Assembly (NCBI GenBank): GCA_022841545.1 | Contig: JALHRF010000042.1 | Span: 1 to 32,139 of the forward strand | Reading direction: 5' to 3' | Source: Bauldia sp. | Lineage (GTDB): Bacteria > Pseudomonadota > Alphaproteobacteria > Rhizobiales > Kaistiaceae | Length of the DNA: 32,139 bases | In this document: positions 27,057-32,139 of the stretch, in pieces | Position numbering within the stretch: position 1 is the first letter of the stretch | Layout of the letters: every line of letters starts with the position of its first letter | Notes under the pieces: generated by a model | Database searches by the model: none | The model's input: the letters and a program-made list of their open reading frames with translations, nothing else | What the model was told of the DNA's origin: nothing | Position numbers and translations under genes: made by a program

Positions 27057-28840
27057 GTTGAACCATCGGGGGTTGCTTCGATAACGACTGGCGCCGGCAC
27101 CGCCGCGGAGGGCGATGCCTCGGCCGTGCCGCCCGCGTCTCCCTTCTTTTCAGGCGCCTCGGATGGGTGGTAGACGACCTTCACGTTCCCCCGGAAGAAC
27201 ACGTGCTTGCCTCGGTCGAGCACCTCGATGCTGTCGGCGGTGATCGCGCCCTCCTTGCCGTGGATCCTGACGCCGGTGTCGGAGGCGACCGTGCCGGCGT
27301 CGACATCGACGTCGGCTTCCTTGAGCTCGGCCTTGTAGCCATTGCTGGTGGCGAGTTCGATGCCACCCATGAGCTTGAGCTTCTGGGTGTCGCTGTCATA
27401 CACGCCGGAAACGGCGTCGAGATTGGCCCGGACATTGTCGCCGAGGGCGAACTTGGCCTCGATCGTCTCGAGCGTGACCACCTTGGCGTCGCCGAGCGCC
27501 TGCGTCGCCTTCGCCGCGTGGATCTCGTAGGCGCGTTTGGTGCCTTCAAAACCGGAGATATGCGGCTTGTCCATGGTGATCTCGCGATCCTCGAAATTGA
27601 TCCCCGAAAGACTCAGGGGCGGCAAGCCGTCGTCGTCGGCTTCCCAGGACATGACCGCGAAGAAGCCGATGACGGAGAGCACCGCGATCGTCGGGAGCAG
27701 GACCCGGAGCACGCGCACGTGCCGGCTATGGCGGGCGGCGCGGTCGTGATAGGCCGGGCCGCGTTCCTTGGTCGGGTCGAACCGGATGTTGCGCTCGCCT
27801 GCCTCGGCGGCAGCGCGGGCGATCGCGGCGGAAGCGCCGGGCGTATAGGCCCGCGCTTCCGGCAGGTCGCCCTCCACTTCGGCCGCGAGTCCGGCCGTCC
27901 AGCCGGCGGCCGCGGCCTCCCGACCGTAGACGGGCCGATCATCGTAGGCCGGATAGGCCGGCTCATCCGGCCAAGGCTCCGCCCTGGGTTCATCGTCCGC
28001 CGGTTGGGTCCAATATTGCCGTGCGTATTCATCGTCTTCGGCATACTCGGCCTCGCCGGCGGGAAGGCGAGCCTCCGGCTCCATCGCTCGTGGTGGCGCG
28101 GCGCGGCGCGGCGCGGGCGCCAGCGGCTCAAGGAGGGTTCCGTCCACTCCGCGGACGCGATCCTCGTACCAAAGGGGCTCTTCCGCCGCCTCAGGCGGGG
28201 CGTCTGCCTCGGCCCAGATGGGGGCTGACTCCTCATCCCCAACCGCAGAGACCGCGGCCGGAGTCTCGGGGTCGGCGCGCTTTGAGCGAAACAACCTCCA
28301 GTTTCGTCGCGGGCTCGACGCGAAAGGCGCCGCCCCGGCTTCGGCTTCCGGCTGCTCCGTCCAGGGTTCCTCGGCCGTGGCTGCTGCAGGGTCTGCCTCC
28401 GGAACGTCGGGCTTGGCCCGCTTCGCGCGAAAGAGGCGCCAACCCCGTGACGTTGGCTGCTCCGGAGGCGCCTGATCCGTTACGGTTTCCGGTTCAGGCT
28501 GCTCGGTCCAGGCCTCGTCCGTTGGCGCGGTGGCCGAAGCCAAGGTGTCGGGCTCGTCCGTTCCCCGGCGAAGCAACCGCCAGCGGCCGCGCTGGACAGG
28601 GTTGGCTGGAGGCGGCTCGGCTGGGAGCGGCTTGAGATGATCGACGTCCGCCGGGCCCACGCGATCCTCGTACCAGAGCGGCTCCTCCTCCGCCTCGGAC
28701 GCTGCACCGGCCTCGGCCCAATAGGCTTCGTCCTCCGGCGGATAGGGATTACGGCGTGCGGCGTCGGCAAAGGCCCCCTCGCCCTCCGCTTCGGGCAGGT
28801 CTTTGCGCGCCCTGGACTGGTAGAAGTAGTCCGTCATCAC
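27053..28840 (-). CDS. lptC: LptC with long repetitive N-terminal extension
   Basis: The C-terminal part is ordinary LptC: one membrane helix (VLLPTIAVLSVIGFFAVMSW, about 380-399) then the periplasmic OstA-like domain (INFEDREITMDKPHISGFEG to HVFFRGNVKVVYH). The unusual part is a predicted cytoplasmic N-terminal region of about 370 residues rich in Pro, Glu and Ala. It contains WRLLRRGTDEPD (87), WRLFRAKRAKPD (134) and WRLFRSKRADPE (181), exactly 47 residues apart, plus EEPLWYEDRV twice (52 and 220) and WTEQPE twice. Most LptC proteins are about 200 residues. GTG at 28840 or ATG at 28837 could be the start. No frameshift or separate start joins the regions, so it reads as one protein. Confidence 0.88.
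   Translation of the reverse strand: MMTDYFYQSRARKDLPEAEGEGAFADAARRNPYPPEDEAYWAEAGAASEAEEEPLWYEDRVGPADVDHLKPLPAEPPPANPVQRGRWRLLRRGTDEPDTLASATAPTDEAWTEQPEPETVTDQAPPEQPTSRGWRLFRAKRAKPDVPEADPAAATAEEPWTEQPEAEAGAAPFASSPRRNWRLFRSKRADPETPAAVSAVGDEESAPIWAEADAPPEAAEEPLWYEDRVRGVDGTLLEPLAPAPRRAAPPRAMEPEARLPAGEAEYAEDDEYARQYWTQPADDEPRAEPWPDEPAYPAYDDRPVYGREAAAAGWTAGLAAEVEGDLPEARAYTPGASAAIARAAAEAGERNIRFDPTKERGPAYHDRAARHSRHVRVLRVLLPTIAVLSVIGFFAVMSWEADDDGLPPLSLSGINFEDREITMDKPHISGFEGTKRAYEIHAAKATQALGDAKVVTLETIEAKFALGDNVRANLDAVSGVYDSDTQKLKLMGGIELATSNGYKAELKEADVDVDAGTVASDTGVRIHGKEGAITADSIEVLDRGKHVFFRGNVKVVYHPSEAPEKKGDAGGTAEASPSAAVPAPVVIEATPDGST
28154..28687 (-). repeat. 47-residue period repeats in the LptC N-terminal region
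   Basis: Within lptC, three WRL[LF]R-basic motifs recur at exact 47-residue (141-base) intervals, with codons beginning at 28582, 28441 and 28300 on the reverse strand. EEPLWYEDRV occurs before and after the set. Surrounding sequence is acidic and proline-rich and diverges between copies, so this is a degenerate tandem repeat rather than a recent one. Confidence 0.8.
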
Positions 28841-28981
28841 CTCGGTCCGCCTTCGCGGGCGGGAGTCTGACCGCCTATTGTGGACTTATGGTGGCCACAC
28901 GGGCAACCTGGCCAATACGCTCTAGTGGTCCAACTCCGACATTCCGTACCCTTTGCATCCCCGGCTCAGAGCGCTCCACCC

Positions 28982-29599
28982 TCAGTGGGCGAAGATGTCG
29001 TCCTCCTCCCACCCGGCAAGGTCGAGGAGCGATCGCGCCGGCAGGAAGCCGAAACAGGCGTCCGCCAGCTCCGAGCGGCGCTCGCGCAAGAGGCGGCGGT
29101 CGAGCTCTGCCTTGAGCGCGTGGAGGTAGATCACATCCGAAGCGGCATAGGCGAGTTGCGCGTCGCTGAGCGTCTCGGCCGCCCAGTCGGTGCTTTGCTG
29201 CTGCTTGTTGAGGTCGATGTCGAGCAGGTCCTTGCAGAGATCCTTGAGACCGTGCCGGTCGGTATAGGTGCGGGTCAGCTTGGAGGCGATCTTGGTGCAG
29301 TAGACCCGGTTGGTCATCACGCCGAAGGACTTGAAAAGAAAGGCGACATCGAATCGGGCGTAGTGGAAGATCTTGACCCGCCGGGCATCCGAGAGAAGCG
29401 CGGTGAGGTTCGGCGCAGCGCGCTGCCCGGGGGCGATCTGCACGATATCGGCGCTGCCGTCGCCCGGCGAGAGCTGGACCACGCAGAGTCTGTCGCGGGC
29501 GAGATTGAGGCCGAGCGTCTCGGTGTCGATCGCGACCCGTTCGCCATAAAGCAGGAGGTCGGGCAGGTCGCCCTTGTGATAGCGTATGGTCATCGTCAC
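28982..29599 (-). CDS. rnd: Ribonuclease D-type 3'-5' exonuclease
   Basis: A 205-residue DEDDy exonuclease. Asp25 and Glu27 are in VAIDTETLGL, the second acidic site is in HYARFDVAFLF, and YAASDVIYL provides the tyrosine and last aspartate. It is a compact form without HRDC domains, shorter than E. coli RNase D. Such short forms are common in alphaproteobacteria and often lie next to lptC. It acts in tRNA 3' maturation or RNA turnover. ATG at 29593 (MTIRYHKGDLP) and GTG at 29599 are alternative starts, neither with an obvious ribosome binding site. Confidence 0.92.
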   Translation of the reverse strand: MTMTIRYHKGDLPDLLLYGERVAIDTETLGLNLARDRLCVVQLSPGDGSADIVQIAPGQRAAPNLTALLSDARRVKIFHYARFDVAFLFKSFGVMTNRVYCTKIASKLTRTYTDRHGLKDLCKDLLDIDLNKQQQSTDWAAETLSDAQLAYAASDVIYLHALKAELDRRLLRERRSELADACFGFLPARSLLDLAGWEEDDIFAH

Positions 29600-29705
29600 C
29601 GTTTGCGGCAGGATTTAAAGCGCCTTCATAGCCGGGCGTCCTTAAGAACGCGACAATTCTTTGGCGACGGTTGCCCGCGACCGGGATTGTCGATGATCGG
29701 CGCCG

Positions 29706-29734
29706 TTGACAAGCCTCGCCCCCCTCAATACGTA
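29706..29734 (+). promoter_or_regulatory. Candidate promoter for tRNA-Leu
   Basis: TTGACA (29706-29711) and TACGTA (29729-29734) are separated by exactly 17 bases, and the predicted start lies only a few bases before the mature tRNA at 29745. Short leaders are normal for tRNA genes. Confidence 0.6.
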
Positions 29735-29744
29735 TCGCGCGCCT

Positions 29745-29829
29745 GCCCAGGTGGCGGAATTGGTAGACGCGCACGGTTCAGGTCCGTGTGCCGCGAGGCG
29801 TGAAGGTTCGAGTCCTTTCCTGGGCACCA
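29745..29829 (+). tRNA. tRNA-Leu, anticodon CAG, CCA encoded
   Basis: An 85-base class II tRNA. The acceptor stem GCCCAGG (29745-29751) pairs with CCTGGGC (29819-29825), followed by discriminator A and encoded CCA (29827-29829). The D arm contains GGAATTGGTAGAC, the anticodon arm is CACGG-TTCAGGT-CCGTG with anticodon CAG at 29779-29781, the long variable arm is TGCCGCGAGGCGT, and the T arm contains GGTTCGAGTCC. It reads CUG leucine codons, abundant in this G+C-rich genome. Confidence 0.97.
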
Positions 29830-29837
29830 TCTACCTG

Positions 29838-29856
29838 TTCGCCGAAGTGCGGCGAA
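29838..29856 (+). other. Stem-loop immediately after tRNA-Leu
   Basis: TTCGCCG (29838-29844) and CGGCGAA (29850-29856) form a perfect seven-base stem with a five-base loop nine bases after the tRNA CCA end. No T-tract follows, so it is a candidate weak terminator or processing signal only. The remaining 29857-30040 contains no gene that I recognise. Confidence 0.4.
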
Positions 29857-30040
29857 GATTGAAAAAGCCAAGGATTTCTGCGATACTGGCGCTGGGTTTG
29901 GCCGGCGCCGTTCGCGTTTGTCGAAACGACCCTTTCCAGACGCCCTTGGCCGATTGCCTGCTCGCGCCTTGTGTTGCGACAGCTCCAATGAGCCCGGGCG
30001 CCGCGGAGACCGGGAGATCATGGATCACAAGCGGGATGAA

Positions 30041-32008
30041 TCAACCCTTTCCATAGCCCAAGGCAGCGTTGACCCGATCCAGCCCGAGATCACGGAAGAT
30101 TTCCTCTACCTCGTCATTCCAGTAATTCCGGTGATCCGACCTGCTTCCAGTGTAAGTTCTCGTTTCCTTGCCGATAACGTCCCGTTGCAAGATGGTCAGG
30201 ATGTCGGTCGGTACCGGTAGCTCAAGCTTGTCACAGATCTTCTCCACGCAATTGCGTTGGGCGATTTCGCCGTCGTCACCGATCAGTTCCTCGAACCTCA
30301 GCGTCAGGACGTCCCTCTTCTGGAACCAGGCGGCCATGGGAAGGATTCGAGTTACTATATAATCCTTGGCTGGGCCACCGAGATAAGCCGTAAGAAGCTG
30401 ATAACCTTCACGACCCCGCCACCAATCGCCTGATGGACCTGTCTTGAGGCGGGAGTCCAAAGTAAATCGCATGTGGGAGACCAGAACGTCTCGAAGGTTT
30501 CTGACGCAGTGAAGCTGGACGAAATCGCTTAGAACGGATGCGTTTTCCTTCAAATAGCCGATATGAGCAACGGCAAACTGCCCTTCATGGATCAATCTTG
30601 ATGATTGGTCGATTGGAACAAATACGTTGAACTCACTAGGCATACTTACTATTTCCTTAAGGGATCTGTTCCTGAAGTCGTGAAAATGCGTATCGAACAA
30701 GTGAATTTTTGTATCGATGACACCAAGGCGTTCAAGCAACAACGCCATGAGATACGTTCCCGACTTGGGAATCGTGTTGACCACAACCTTCTTGTCGGTA
30801 TCGCCGTGGCGTGGTGAGAAAGCCAGCCTGCCCTTGTCGACAAAAAGGCCTTGGGCGTTTGGTCCAACGACTCCGGGGAAGGCCACCTTGAACGGAATCC
30901 GGCCAAGTGCGTTGCTCGCTGTTCTGGTGGAGCGATCGCTGGCTTGCTGTCGAAGGGTGGCCATCTGTTCGGTCGCACCACGCAACTCCGCCCTCAACGT
31001 CGTTATCGCGTCATCGGAGCGGGCTTTTTCCTCACCCATCTGAGCCCTGAGGTTCTCGACAGCCTGACGCAGCTCAGCGCTGTTCACCATGAGATCGTCG
31101 TTTCGCTTGATCGCCTCTTCAATGGCCTTCCCGGCGGCCTGCAACTCTGCTTCAACCGCCACCAATGCCGCGCTAGTCGTACCCCGATCCGGCACCGGTG
31201 CATTCTCGACCCGCGTCACACGGCGGTCGAGCGCGCCCGTCAATGAGGCCACTTCGGTTCGAACCGTTCCTATGGCTTTCCGGATGGCGGCATTCTCGGT
31301 TGCCGCTGTTTTCTTGGCTCGTATCAAATCTTGCCTGAGGACTCTTTTGCTACGTTCCATACGCGCCTTAAAGGCGTCGAACGCCCTGGTCGACGCCGAG
31401 ACCTCATCACCATAGGCATCCAATCGACGCTTGAGCGCGTCATGAAGGATGCCGAGGGCGACAAGTATCAGGACGGTCGCGGTCCCTGCCGCGAACAGAG
31501 ACGGAGAGAACTCGCCGAAAGTGCCTGCACTTGCGGTCACGGCGAAGAATACGACAGCCACGCCGATCGCCCCGAACGCGACTGGCCACGTTTCGAGGAG
31601 CCCCCTGCGAGACCGCGTCGGCCACAATTTGGCGCCATCATTGTTTGCACTTCGGGGACGAGGTCCGCCCCCCGACCGAATCGCGTTGTCTGCGGAACTC
31701 GCCAAGGGCGGAGCGGGAGCGACTCGCGTTTGCTGACGCATCTCACCCCAACGCTCAGAAAATATGGTGCTCCAAAGTGACTCAACGAAATCCGGAGCGA
31801 TGCGATCGACGCCGATCGCTTTGATGACCGTGACCATCTCCTCCCGGATTGGAAGCGCCCGCGCGCGGATTTGGTCGGGCGGGACCCGAAAGTGCCGGCT
31901 AAGCGACACGCTGGAGAATCGATCTGTCGGCTTTATCGCGGCTGGCTTCACGCGGTCGCGTTCTACCAACTCCTTCAATATGCCTGCCGCTTCCTGCTCG
32001 CGGCGCAT
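30041..32008 (-). CDS. Membrane-anchored coiled-coil protein with C-terminal sulfotransferase domain
   Basis: A 655-residue protein with distinct regions. Residues 1-135 are an unrecognised cytosolic segment. Two membrane helices (about 140-160 and 171-190) come next. Residues about 195-360 form a long heptad-like coiled coil (VSASTRAFDAFKARMERSKRVLRQDL, RNDDLMVNSAELRQAVENLRAQMG). Residues about 405-650 are a sulfotransferase domain: IPKSGTY (413-419) matches the 5'-phosphosulfate loop and VRNLRDVLVSHMRF (about 505-520) the 3'-phosphate site of PAPS enzymes. This would transfer sulfate to a carbohydrate, lipid or protein at the inner face of the membrane. Composition is somewhat less G+C-rich than neighbours. 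The ATG at 32008 has no clear ribosome binding site, and the frame stays open some distance upstream, so the start is uncertain. The acceptor is unknown. Confidence 0.8.
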   Translation of the reverse strand: MRREQEAAGILKELVERDRVKPAAIKPTDRFSSVSLSRHFRVPPDQIRARALPIREEMVTVIKAIGVDRIAPDFVESLWSTIFSERWGEMRQQTRVAPAPPLASSADNAIRSGGGPRPRSANNDGAKLWPTRSRRGLLETWPVAFGAIGVAVVFFAVTASAGTFGEFSPSLFAAGTATVLILVALGILHDALKRRLDAYGDEVSASTRAFDAFKARMERSKRVLRQDLIRAKKTAATENAAIRKAIGTVRTEVASLTGALDRRVTRVENAPVPDRGTTSAALVAVEAELQAAGKAIEEAIKRNDDLMVNSAELRQAVENLRAQMGEEKARSDDAITTLRAELRGATEQMATLRQQASDRSTRTASNALGRIPFKVAFPGVVGPNAQGLFVDKGRLAFSPRHGDTDKKVVVNTIPKSGTYLMALLLERLGVIDTKIHLFDTHFHDFRNRSLKEIVSMPSEFNVFVPIDQSSRLIHEGQFAVAHIGYLKENASVLSDFVQLHCVRNLRDVLVSHMRFTLDSRLKTGPSGDWWRGREGYQLLTAYLGGPAKDYIVTRILPMAAWFQKRDVLTLRFEELIGDDGEIAQRNCVEKICDKLELPVPTDILTILQRDVIGKETRTYTGSRSDHRNYWNDEVEEIFRDLGLDRVNAALGYGKG

Positions 32009-32042
32009 GATCAGGGCGTCGCCTAGCAGGCTGTTGAAGAAC

Positions 32043-32139
32043 TCAGTCGCGCTCGGCGACGAAGCCCGAGTCGTCGCCGTTGTGGATGAAGAAGTGGCCG
32101 ACGAGGCGGCCGGCGGTTCCGATCATGACCCAGCCGCGG
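32043..32139 (-). CDS. C-terminal end of an unidentified gene
   Basis: The reverse strand is open from the window edge to a TGA at 32043-32045 and encodes the tail RGWVMIGTAGRLVGHFFIHNG followed by DDSGFVAERD. Almost every third codon position is G or C, like the chromosomal genes and unlike the adjoining sulfotransferase gene, so it is probably a real coding end. About 32 codons are too few to identify the family. Confidence 0.55.
   Translation of the reverse strand, partial: RGWVMIGTAGRLVGHFFIHNGDDSGFVAERD

Noticed and set aside
27167-28228. 353-codon forward-strand open frame
   Set aside because: Antisense to lptC. The lptC frame has the membrane helix and OstA-like domain and continues the lpt operon.
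32029-32046. GCAGGCTGTTGAAGAACTCA, resembling ends of some insertion sequences
   Set aside because: There is no matching inverted copy or transposase in the window, and a similar GGCTGTTGAAGA string occurs by chance inside the PhyH gene (near 4184).

Overview
The window is G+C-rich, densely packed bacterial DNA. A core block in the order rnd-lptC-lptA-lptB-rpoN-hpf-ptsN, together with rpmI-rplT and pheS/pheT, two IclR regulators, MalK-type ABC genes and a CCA-encoding tRNA-Leu, points to an alphaproteobacterium. I cannot name the genus from the sequence alone. No rRNA, CRISPR array or phage genes were seen, and no gap between genes exceeds 300 bases.

Region 1 (1-11159) looks like an accessory catabolic and uptake locus. 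It opens with the edge of an IS3-type insertion sequence. Then come an IclR repressor divergent from an aldehyde-dehydrogenase-like gene coupled to an M20 metallohydrolase, a convergent PhyH-type Fe(II)/2-oxoglutarate dioxygenase, and a second IclR gene leading an ABC ATPase-SDR operon. A separate substrate-binding protein and two permeases complete a MalK/MalF/MalG-type importer. The substrate cannot be deduced. The dehydrogenase-like protein lacks the canonical catalytic residues and is probably a pseudoenzyme.

Region 2 (11369-18026) is a reverse-strand translation operon, rpmI-rplT-(Rieske oxygenase)-pheS-(154-residue unknown)-(DEDDh exonuclease)-pheT. A Rieske oxygenase sits between rplT and pheS, and two extra genes joined by 4-base overlaps sit between pheS and pheT. 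A palindromic REP-like element lies upstream of pheS.

Region 3 (18077-22508) holds unconnected accessory genes: an Ivy-like lysozyme inhibitor, a small membrane-anchored protein, an MFS carrier divergent from a Gfo/Idh/MocA oxidoreductase, and an A+T-rich orphan membrane protein that looks foreign.

Region 4 (22609-29599) is the conserved reverse-strand block for lipopolysaccharide export, sigma-54, ribosome hibernation and nitrogen-PTS. Its LptC carries an unusual N-terminal extension of about 370 residues with an internal 47-residue period.

Region 5 (29706-32139) has tRNA-Leu(CAG) with its promoter, then a membrane-anchored coiled-coil protein fused to a sulfotransferase domain, and the C-terminal end of a further gene.
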